Made by a program: the position numbers and the translations under genes | Part shown: one piece after another, positions 9,498-12,378 of the stretch | How the letters are laid out: each line of letters begins with the position of its first letter | Position numbering within the stretch: position 1 is the stretch's first letter | From: Baffinella frigidus | Taxonomy: Eukaryota > Cryptophyceae > Cryptomonadales > Baffinellaceae | Assembly (NCBI GenBank): GCA_026770585.1 | Contig: MU647243.1 | Coordinates: 12,916-25,293, forward strand | Length of the DNA: 12,378 nt | Direction of reading: 5' to 3' | The notes under the pieces: generated by a model | Told to the model about the DNA's origin: nothing | Databases searched by the model: none | The model's input: the letters and a program-made list of their open reading frames with translations, nothing else

Positions 9498-11135
9498 AAA
9501 AACATATACGTATATATATATATACCAGTCGTCCCATGTGTATAGTTGTATTAATAAATATATATATATATTTATTAATACAACCATACACATGGGACGA
9601 CTGGAACCCGTTGCTGATCCTGGGCCCGCAGCTTCGGAAGACCACCCTCTTCTGCACGGTTTTCCTCCCAACCCATCAGTCCTGCACCATACGATACATG
9701 AATATATTTATATATATATTATATATGTATGTAATATAATAATGATAAAATGTAAACAAGTATTTATTTATTGATACAGCCATACACCGCAACATACAAC
9801 ATGCACCATACAACATACAACATACACCACACACCACACACCACACACCACACACCACACACCACACACCCTAAACAATACAACCTAAATCTTCAACCCC
9901 AACCCCTCCACCCCAAACCCCAAACCCTGAATCCTAACCCCCCCACCCCACCCCACCCCCAGATGAAATGTACACAAAGCATTTCATCCAGACCTCAACT
10001 CCCACACCCCTCAACCCTACACCCCGAACCCCACACCCCTCAACCCTACACCCCGCACCCCGCACCCCGAACAGAATGCATGGGTGGTGTGCGGGTTCGT
10101 GTACTACGGGGACACGTTCAGAAAGGCGTTAACTAATACATTCTTTGATATCACCCCCCCGCGCGCGCGCAGAGTGCATGGGTGGTGTGCGGGTTCGTGT
10201 ATTACGGGCACACGTCCATCTACCTACCCGATGCTCCTGCCATCGCAAATTACCACACAACGCCATCATGCCATGAATAGTAACGCATGTTCATGGGGAA
10301 AAAATCCACATTAAAAGCGTTTTTAAGTCAATTCGCCCCTGAAAATTGTCAACTTATGGAGAGAAAATCCAATTTTTCATAAGTTGACAATTTTCAGGGG
10401 GGAATTGACTTAAAAACGCTTTTAATGTGGAAGATGCTCTCCATGAATGTGTGTAGTAATTTCCGTTGGTAGGAAAGGCTGTAACTAATACATTCTCTGC
10501 GGCTTTGACTAATTAGTTCATCTATCTACCCGATGCGCCTGCCAACTCAAATTACTGGGAAAGAACTGATACATTCTCTGAGATCAACACCCGAAACCGC
10601 AGAGTGCGTGGGTGGTGTGCGGGTTCGTGTACCACGGGCGCACGTTCAGCCACCCAACGCTCATCCCACCCGACACTCATCCCAAAGAAACCACACAATT
10701 CGATCATACTATTAACAGTAAAGCGTGTAGTAATTTTTGTTGGTAGAAGAGGCTTTAACTAATACATTATCTGAGGCTTTAACTAATACACCCCCCCCCC
10801 CGGCAGAGTGCATGGGTGGTGTGCGGGTTCGTGCAATACGGGCACACCTTCATCTACCCGATGCTCCTGCCATCGCAAATTATTAGGAAAATCTTCAACT
10901 CATACATTATCTGAGATGAACACCCGAAACCGCAGAGTGCATGGGTGGTGTGCCCACCCCCCAAACCCCACACCCTGACCCCCAACCCCCATACAAACAG
11001 AGTGCGTGGGTGGTGTGCGGGTTCGTGTACTACGGACACACGTTCATCTACCCGATGCTTCTAGAGGATGTGTACGGCATGGAGGTCAAAGAGGCCTACT
11101 CCACCGTTCTCATCTCGACGGGCGTCGAAGTCACG
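1234..11135 (+). CDS. MFS transporter, SV2/SVOP-like, internal part of a multi-exon gene (TM2 to start of TM8)
   Basis: Nine exons join in frame to 255 codons: 1234-1301, 2719-2803, 3434-3481, 4466-4540, 5674-5753, 7036-7136, 8951-9058, 9371-9435 and 11001-11135. Intron phases in order are 2, 0, 0, 0, 2, 1, 1, 0 and 0, and every junction is GT-AG. Family signatures appear in the expected order: GGYLADRFGRR (MFS motif A, loop 2-3), RFFTGLGVG in TM4, PESPHF after TM6 as in sugar-porter relatives, a hydrophilic central loop, and GFVYYG in TM7 as in SVOP-like proteins. The product should be a 12-TM membrane carrier for a small solute; the substrate cannot be told. Full-length relatives are roughly 450-550 residues, so about half is present, with both ends outside the window. 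Introns 1-8 total 9137 nt, about twelve times the exon length. Alternatives within the MFS (organic cation or sugar carrier) cannot be excluded. Confidence 0.88.
1396..1890 (+). repeat. Donor-bearing 3' copies of exon 1
   Basis: Three fragments lie downstream of the complete exon: 1396-1425, 1631-1677 and 1848-1890. The second reads GLLCGYLIGGYLADR and is followed by a donor-like GTACC; the third lacks several codons before GACCG|GTATCC. None has a CAG acceptor with the VLGST start, so each is the 3' part of the exon plus donor. The CCCTCCACCCC following the first two is shared too, so the duplicated unit includes intron sequence. Confidence 0.82.
1703..1799. repeat. 97-bp foldback (inverted repeat), possible MITE-like element
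   Basis: The left arm begins GCAAATCGTCGATTTT and the right arm is its imperfect reverse complement, ending AAATCGGCGA in antisense. The centre at 1743-1762 is the perfect palindrome GCCAGTCGAATTCGACTGGC. Arms are about 47 nt with several mismatches. Related GGTNCCCTCCACC sequence flanks both sides (from 1677 and 1802). No transposase is present. Confidence 0.75.
2011..2082. repeat. Dispersed inverted repeat, copy A (partner at 3797-3868)
   Basis: These 72 bases recur in reverse complement at 3797-3868 in intron 3, with only a few mismatches. The shared core includes the reverse complement of GGGGCCTA and of AACCGTTTGCTTTTAC. Neither copy resembles coding sequence or the local heptamers. The pair encloses exons 2 and 3. 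Confidence 0.88.
2241..2450 (+). repeat. Three acceptor-bearing truncated copies of exon 2
   Basis: Copies start after AG at 2241, 2337 and 2407 with GTTCGGGCGAC. Those at 2241 and 2407 read FGRRVTMISVALVF and stop at the same codon (GTCTTCT) at 2284 and 2450; the middle copy diverges at about 2375 into a short GATGGTT repeat. All lack the second half of TM3 and the donor. An extra internal fragment (ISVALVFC) lies at 2122-2147, directly after an exon 1 fragment. Confidence 0.88.
2454..2626. repeat. (CCCCAAA)n heptamer array
   Basis: About 24 nearly perfect copies of the 7-base unit CCCCAAA, with one shortened unit near 2544. It differs from the CCCTAAA telomere unit by one base. Read on either strand it gives long open frames (PNPKPQT or GFGVWGL repeats) that are artefacts of a stop-free 7-mer. 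The array lies 92 bases before the exon 2 acceptor. Confidence 0.96.
2624..2695 (+). repeat. Displaced copy of the exon 6 acceptor region
   Basis: This segment matches 6935-7003 almost base for base: a heptamer tail, CACTCAACGTAG, then GTGGCGGTACATGC (start of exon 6, WRYM), then GTGCTACTCAGCAACT and CAGATCTT. It is therefore a copy of the intron 5/exon 6 boundary lying in intron 1, over 4 kb from its source. It is the clearest exon-edge copy not next to its parent exon. Confidence 0.85.
2719..2803 (+). CDS. Transporter exon 2: end of motif A and TM3
   Basis: After TACTCCAG, one base completes the Arg codon split by intron 1; the exon then encodes FGRRITMISVALVF followed by CIFGIISALAPNLW, and ends TGG|GTCTGTG in phase 0. 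FGRR completes MFS motif A, followed by a typical hydrophobic TM3. It is the only copy of this exon with both splice sites. Three truncated copies precede it and a donor-bearing copy (2971-3003) follows. Confidence 0.88.
2810..3430. repeat. Intron 2: CCCTACA array, 23-bp minisatellite and CCCTAAA/CCCCAAA tract
   Basis: From about 2811 to 2937 the heptamer ACACCCT dominates. At 2971-3003 there is a donor-bearing copy of the exon 2 end (ISALAPNLW without its start, then GTCTGTG). From about 3030 to 3190 a 23-bp unit, ACCCTACACCCTAAGTCATAAAC, repeats about seven times with small changes. From 3200 to 3428 mixed CCCTAAA and CCCCAAA units lead to the exon 3 acceptor. Confidence 0.9.
3434..3481 (+). 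CDS. Transporter exon 3: first half of TM4
   Basis: A 48-nt exon between AACCAG and ATG|GTGCATC encodes VFAVARFFTGLGVGSM in phase 0. R-F-[FL]-x-G-[LV]-G-V-G is characteristic of TM4 in MFS sugar and SV2-like carriers, and the next exon continues with VPVSDS. It is the shortest confident exon in the window. A donor-bearing 3' copy (KGLGVGAM, 3751-3778) lies 270 bases downstream. Confidence 0.88.
3751..3778 (+). repeat. Donor-bearing 3' copy of exon 3
   Basis: Reads GGGGTTGGGCGTCGGCGCTATG followed by GTACACC; the parent exon has GGCTCTATG|GTGCATC. The acceptor and the VFAVARF start are missing. Confidence 0.8.
3797..3868. repeat. Dispersed inverted repeat, copy B (partner at 2011-2082)
   Basis: Reverse complement of 2011-2082 with a few substitutions (for example CTATTTAA against CTAGTTAA). 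It starts 18 bases after the exon 3 end copy. In a transcript covering both copies it could pair across exons 2 and 3. Confidence 0.88.
4466..4540 (+). CDS. Transporter exon 4: second half of TM4, loop 4-5 and start of TM5
   Basis: The exon begins after AACCAG and encodes VPVSDSHLLEW, then SPSKWRAKLAMTLT, ending ACG|GTAACCCC in phase 0. This corresponds to the SVOP-like pattern of P-V followed by E-[FW]-x-P and basic residues at the cytoplasmic end of TM4. No truncated protein-level copy was found, but two short donor copies, CTCACG|GTAACCCCC and CTTACG|GTAACCCCC, follow at 4606-4620 and 4631-4645. Confidence 0.87.
4640..4830. repeat. CCGGAAACC/CGGAACCC short tandem repeat
   Basis: Variants of an 8-9 base unit (CCCGGAAA, CGGAACCC) repeat about twenty times. 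The unit is not a telomere heptamer and occurs only here. Long frames on the opposite strand (FRVSGFR repeats) are by-products of the repeat. Confidence 0.9.
5008..5150. repeat. (TACACATA)n array
   Basis: An 8-base unit TACACATA is repeated about seventeen times with minor slips. It gives stop-free frames on both strands that are not genes. Confidence 0.95.
5150..5480 (+). repeat. CTAATATA and TACTAAC/CCCCGGCTCCGG arrays before the exon 5 copies
   Basis: The sequence grades from CTAATATA units into CATACTAACCCCGGCTCCGG units. TACTAAC occurs at 5237, 5245, 5270, 5296, 5450 and 5458. The copies at 5296 and 5458 lie about 18-20 bases before the AG of the exon 5 copies at 5320 and 5484, so they are well placed for a branch site. 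An ACGAATAT run lies at 5402-5430. Confidence 0.88.
5530..5655. repeat. CTAAAACCGCCTGGTACAAA minisatellite
   Basis: A unit of about 20-28 bases built of CTAAAAC, CGCCTGGTACAAAC and variants repeats about five times directly upstream of exon 5. Related pieces occur at 4941-5010, beside the first exon 5 copy, so this is part of the duplicated intron end. Confidence 0.85.
5674..5753 (+). CDS. Transporter exon 5: TM5 and loop 5-6
   Basis: After GAAACCCAG the exon encodes GVAFGLGGAFACVVGIF, then VHEVVGGDE and two bases of Trp, ending ATG|GTACC (phase 2). The Trp codon is completed by exon 6, giving DEWWRYM; an aromatic W-R pair before TM6 is usual in SV2-like and sugar carriers. It is the only copy of this exon with acceptor, full TM5 and donor. 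The expected branch sequence reads TAGTAAAC here, less like TACTAAC than in the decoy copies. Confidence 0.88.
5921..5959 (+). repeat. Donor-bearing 3' copy of exon 5
   Basis: Encodes GIFVHEVVGGDE and ends ATG|GTACCTCCTCC; the parent ends ATG|GTACCTCC. The TM5 first half and the acceptor are absent. Confidence 0.87.
6290..6755. repeat. Tandem repeat of about 140-150 bp, two and a half units, one interrupted
   Basis: The sequence GAGCTAGACCTC through AATTTCC and GACCCCCT occurs at 6290-6378 and 6598-6688. The adjoining part, from the GGTAAGAA/GGTACGAA region through GCGGTGATGA to CACACCCGGA, occurs at 6546-6598 and 6692-6748. The first unit is split by the element at 6378-6534. A 62-codon frame at 6544-6732 is probably fortuitous. 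Confidence 0.8.
6378..6534. mobile_element. 157-bp non-autonomous foldback (MITE-like) element with target duplication
   Basis: The ends are TAGCTCTG and CAGAGCTA, and the two halves are long imperfect reverse complements (AGATTTTGG, AAATTCGCCCCCC, CGAAATTTCA and GTGAATTTTGATC recur inverted). GACCCCC flanks both sides (6371-6377 and 6535-6541); GACCCCCT if the ambiguous T is counted. The neighbouring tandem unit at 6676-6692 has TTTCCGACCCCCTCT uninterrupted, which serves as the empty site. A 7-8 bp duplication with short inverted ends suggests a hAT-like or similar cut-and-paste origin, but the superfamily cannot be assigned. There is no transposase. Confidence 0.82.
6788..6940. repeat. CCCTAAA/CCCCAAA/ACACCAA heptamer tract
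   Basis: C-rich heptamers fill the last part of intron 5, including an ACACCAA run as also seen near 4334. The tract is followed by CACTCAACGTAG and a short exon 6 start copy at 6950-6972. Confidence 0.93.
6950..6972 (+). repeat. Acceptor-bearing 5' copy of exon 6
   Basis: After CAACGTAG the sequence GTGGCGGTACATGC repeats the exon 6 start (WRYM), then diverges. It lies 86 bases before the true exon 6 start, and the same block is found in intron 1 at 2637. Confidence 0.82.
7036..7136 (+). CDS. Transporter exon 6: TM6 and PESP motif
   Basis: After CACACGCAG one base completes Trp, then the exon encodes WRYMLGVCVLPGIISLPL, LCLYLPESPHF and LVVH, ending CACG|GTACC (phase 1). PESPHF is the conserved post-TM6 sugar-porter-type motif (usually PESPR[FW]). 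Three donor-bearing copies of its second half follow in intron 6, and one short 5' copy precedes it. Confidence 0.9.
7150..8090. repeat. G-rich heptamer arrays of intron 6 (GGGTCCA, GGGTCAA, GGGTACA, GGGTGCA)
   Basis: Heptamers here are G-rich on the + strand, whereas introns 1-5 and 7-8 are C-rich. Blocks lie at about 7183-7260, 7376-7462, 7696-7790 and 7925-8082. The last has a run of GGGTACA units (about 7991-8052). They alternate with exon 6 end copies, so array and exon fragment were amplified together. Confidence 0.92.
7263..7854 (+). repeat. Three donor-bearing 3' copies of exon 6
   Basis: Copies at 7263-7332, 7465-7535 and 7785-7854 each start CCCGGGAT or CCCGGGTT (PGI) and run through LCLYLPESP to CACG|GT. 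The first and third are followed by GTACCAGGGTTCAGGGGGG exactly as after exon 6; the second has GTCCGTTACC. A worn fourth start lies at about 8083-8103. All lack the WRYMLGVC start. Each unit is about 200-320 bases and includes the G-rich repeats that follow. Confidence 0.9.
8100..8575. other. Intron 6 non-repetitive segment
   Basis: Mostly unique sequence with no convincing coding region. GTTACCAACCCCGTGGGAC occurs at both about 7539 and 8110, and TGTTTTAGTCGGT recurs at about 8144 and 8227. Small stems are CTCGA/TCGAG near 8272-8284 and a 28-base near-perfect palindrome at 8381-8408 (centre CCGTATATACGG). Confidence 0.65.
8576..8690. repeat. 115-bp hairpin (foldback) beside exon 7 copy
   Basis: Arms of about 50 nt are near-perfect reverse complements, starting CATCAACTTTTGGC and ending GCCAAAAGTTGATG. 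Within each arm ATCAACTTTTG is itself repeated. The right end lies six bases before the acceptor of the exon 7 copy at 8697. No flanking duplication is obvious and no transposase is present. Confidence 0.9.
8697..8800 (+). repeat. Nearly complete upstream copy of exon 7 without a usable donor
   Basis: After TGTGGCAG this copy encodes GRGEECSELMRQLAEYNRV through GGKVAKSAEI, very close to exon 7 at 8951. At its end it reads GAGATTGACC instead of GATCTCTG|GT, so the donor is missing. A third worn start (GACCATCAACGTCTGGGAGG) follows at about 8801. If its acceptor were used, translation would read into intron sequence. Confidence 0.87.
8951..9058 (+). CDS. Transporter exon 7: central cytoplasmic loop
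   Basis: After ACGTGTGGCAG two bases complete Gly, then RGEECSELMRQLAECNRV and EGGALCGGKVAKSAEIS follow, ending CTCTG|GTACT (phase 1). This matches the hydrophilic, partly helical linker between the two MFS halves, where relatives have a gene-specific E-rich helix followed by A-x-x-N. It is chosen over the copy at 8697 because it alone has a GT donor. The two copies differ by YN/CN and a few silent changes. Confidence 0.84.
9064..9369. repeat. Intron 7 heptamers (CCCCAAA, CCTGAAA, CCCTAAA)
   Basis: Short intron of 312 bases, almost wholly C-rich heptamers: CCCCAAA (9064-9112), CCCTGAA/ACCTGAA (about 9128-9215), then CCCTAAA/CCCCAAC to the acceptor CTCCAG. A short unrelated insert, CTACGGGGGTTGG, lies near 9280. 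Confidence 0.93.
9371..9435 (+). CDS. Transporter exon 8: pre-TM7 segment
   Basis: After CGCTCCAG two bases complete Glu, then the exon encodes DDWNPLLILGPQLRKTTLFCT, read here in two overlapping halves DDWNPLLILG and PQLRKTTLFCT; it ends ACG|GTCGAAC (phase 0). Basic residues just before TM7 (LRKTTL) are typical for SV2/SVOP-like carriers. A second copy at 9596-9658 has a donor (ACG|GTTTTC) but its start lies in a palindrome without an AG, so this copy is preferred. A transcript could use either donor in other splicing schemes. Confidence 0.82.
9470..9524. repeat. (TG)n and (TA)n microsatellites
   Basis: A TG run (about 9473-9497) and a TA run (about 9508-9524) lie between the two exon 8 copies. 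Confidence 0.92.
9525..9604. repeat. 80-bp palindrome incorporating the start of the exon 8 copy
   Basis: CCAGTCGTCCCATGTG on the left is the exact reverse complement of CACATGGGACGACTGG on the right, and the arms continue through TTGTATTAATAAATAT with one mismatch. The right arm includes GACGACTGG, the first codons of the exon 8 copy, so the left arm is an antisense exon start. Confidence 0.93.
9596..9658 (+). repeat. Donor-bearing copy of exon 8
   Basis: Encodes DDWNPLLILGPQLRKTTLFC and Thr, with silent third-base differences from exon 8, and is followed by GTTTTCC. There is no AG at its 5' edge. The silent pattern (CTAATC to CTGATC, GGT to GGC, CGC to CGG) suggests both copies once evolved as coding, or that one was recently used. 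Confidence 0.87.
9690..10070. repeat. Intron 8: TA-rich segment, (CCACACA)n, CCCCAAC/CACCCC repeats
   Basis: TA-rich sequence (9698-9775) is followed by CATACAAC and CCACACA heptamers (about 9790-9870), then imprecise CCCCAAC, CCCCACC and ACCCCGAACC units to the first exon 9 copy. No gene is visible. Confidence 0.88.
10077..10955 (+). repeat. Five acceptor-bearing truncated copies of exon 9
   Basis: Copies start after CAG at about 10075, 10172, 10601, 10806 and 10936 with AGTGCATGGGTGGTG or a near variant (first copy AATGCATGG). They run for different lengths: to ACACGTTCA in the first, to TACCCGATGCTCCTGCC in the second and fourth, and only about 20 bases in the last. None reaches the EVT donor end. 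Introns before them share AACTAATACATT and, for two copies, AACACCCGAAACCGCAG. Confidence 0.9.
10306..10430. repeat. 125-bp hairpin in intron 8
   Basis: Arms of 53 nt (10306-10358 and 10378-10430) are reverse complements with about one mismatch, starting CCACATTAAAAGCG and ending CGCTTTTAATGTGG, with a loop of about 19 bases. Weaker complementarity continues outside (TTCATGGGG against CTCCATGAA). It lies between two exon 9 copies. No transposase or clear flanking duplication is seen. Confidence 0.92.
11001..11135 (+). CDS. Transporter exon 9: TM7, loop 7-8 and start of TM8
   Basis: After ATACAAACAG the exon encodes SAWVVCGFVYYGHTFIYPML, then LEDVYGMEVKEAYSTVL and ISTGVEVT, ending ACG|GTGCGTTT (phase 0). 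W-x-x-x-x-F-x-Y-Y-G is characteristic of TM7 in SVOP-like carriers. It is the longest exon and the only copy with both ends. Five 5' copies precede it and at least six 3' copies follow. The next exon is beyond the window. Confidence 0.88.
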
Positions 11136-12125
11136 GTGCGTTTGGGGGTTTCCGGTTCCTGGTTTAGGGGTTGGGATCACTATACAGGATTGAGGTCAAG
11201 GAGACCTACTCCACCGTGCTCATCTCCACCGCGGTTGAAGTCACGGTGCGTTTGGGGGGGGTACGTTGAGGGTTCGCCGCTGGTGTAGGGTTTAGGATCA
11301 CTCTATTCTAGGATTGAGGTCAAGGAGGCGTATTCCACCGTTCTGATATCGACTTGCGTGGAAGTCACGGTGCGAGCGCCCCCTGCAAACCAAGCTCCAA
11401 ACCCCACGATCTACCCCGAGTACAGTCGAGGTAATGGGCACAAACGCCACCTACGAACAAGCCGGGAGGACGGGAGGCGACGGGAGGCGCACCCATCAGT
11501 CCACGCCCTTCACGTTTTGGATCACTAAACCAAGCTCCAAACCCCACGCAGTTCTCATCTCGACTTGCGATAACAAGACGGTGGAATAGGCCTCTTTGAC
11601 CTCAATCCTGTATAGTGACCCTAAACCCTCAACCGGGGGCGAACCCTGAACCGGAAACCCACGCACCGTAGCTTCAACCTCGGTCGATAGCCCTTCACGT
11701 TTTGGATCACTAAATTCTAGGGTGGTTTAGGATCACTCTCTGAGATTGGGGTTAAGGAGGGGTATTCCACCGTGCTGATATCGACTGCGGTTCAAGTCAC
11801 GGTGCGTTTGGGGGTTTCCGGTGTAGGGTTTAGGACCACTATATCCTAGATTTGAGATTACGGAGCATATTCCACCGTTTTGATCTGCACCGAGGTTGAA
11901 GTTACGGTACGCGTGAGGGTTTCCGGTTCCTGGTTGAGGGGTTAGGATCTCTATACAGGATTGAGGTCAAGGAGGCCTACTCCACTTTTCTCGTCTCCAC
12001 CGAAGTTGAAGTCACGGTGCGCCTCCTCCCTCCTCCCCCCCCCCTCCTCCCGACCCCAACCCCGAATCCCAAATCCCGAATCCTGGTCCTGATATCGACT
12101 GCGGTTGAAGTCACGGTGCGCCTCC
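11136..12125 (+). repeat. Array of donor-bearing 3' copies of exon 9
   Basis: After the true donor at 11136, copies of the exon end (EVKE-YSTVLIST--VEVT) finish with ACG|GTGCG or ACG|GTACG at 11245, 11369, 11801, 11906, 12016 and 12115. Typical spacing is 99-124 bases. Units share GTGCGTTTGGGGG, TTTCCGGTTCCTGG, a TTTAGGATCAC element and GATTGAGGTCAAGGAG. The gap at 11370-11700 holds other repeats and an inverted unit. All units lack the TM7 half. Confidence 0.9.
11388..11722. repeat. Rearranged block with direct repeats and an antisense exon 9 unit
   Basis: CAAGCTCCAAACCCCACG occurs at about 11391 and 11531. CCCTTCACGTTTTGGATCAC occurs at about 11506 and 11691. Between them, 11578-11690 is the reverse complement of a whole exon 9 end unit, including the donor (read on the minus strand as CTACG|GTGCGTGGG, then TTTCCGGTTC). 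Confidence 0.84.
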
Positions 12126-12228
12126 TCCCAACCCGAAACCCGAATCCCTAAACCACAACCCCTGAACCATAAACCATAAGCTCTAAACCCTAAAACCTTG
12201 ACGAAACAAAAAACCCTCTAAACCCGAA

Positions 12229-12378
<150 letters not shown>

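Noticed and set aside
10084-10715. Frames reading VRVRV or VCGFVYYGDTF as separate small genes
   Set aside because: They are shifted or truncated readings of exon 9 copies.

Overview
The window is nuclear DNA from a eukaryote, most likely a microalga or related protist. It carries the middle part of one intron-rich gene on the + strand. The evidence is nine short exons that join in frame through GT-AG introns, and introns packed with seven-base repeats related to the TTTAGGG (Arabidopsis-type) telomere repeat. That telomere type occurs in green algae, plants and several protist groups, so the organism cannot be fixed. A prasinophyte-like green alga is my guess, held weakly.

The gene encodes a major facilitator superfamily (MFS) transporter of the SV2/SVOP-like or sugar-transporter-like type. 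The exons are 1234-1301, 2719-2803, 3434-3481, 4466-4540, 5674-5753, 7036-7136, 8951-9058, 9371-9435 and 11001-11135. Together they give 765 nt, or 255 codons, with every exon phase matching the next. The protein runs from TM2 through the loop 2-3 signature GGYLADRFGRR, TM3, TM4 (RFFTGLGVG), TM5, TM6 with the PESPHF motif, the central cytoplasmic loop, and TM7 (GFVYYG) towards TM8. The start with TM1 lies to the left and the TM8-TM12 half lies to the right. A possible TM1-TM2 loop fragment (LDDIGFS) sits at 76-96.

Layout: 1-1233 is (CA)n/(TC)n DNA carrying four truncated copies of exon 1. Introns 1-3 hold CCCCAAA, CCCTACA, CCCTCAA, CCCTGAA and CCCTAAA heptamers. Intron 4 has CCGGAA-type, TACACATA and TACTAAC-bearing arrays. 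Intron 5 holds a 157-bp foldback element inserted in a tandem repeat. Intron 6 carries G-rich heptamers, the opposite strand orientation to the other introns, and a large hairpin. Intron 8 has two large inverted repeats. The region after exon 9 is an array of units of about 100-125 bp that each re-copy the exon 9 end and donor site. The window ends in (TA)n.

The most striking feature is that each exon is accompanied by truncated copies of its own edge, and these are polarised. Copies with the acceptor plus the 5' part of the exon lie upstream of the complete exon. Copies with the 3' part plus the donor lie downstream. The introns therefore appear to have grown by repeated tandem duplication of exon-intron boundaries, leaving one intact exon each time and many decoy splice sites. 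No other protein gene, RNA gene or CRISPR array was recognised.
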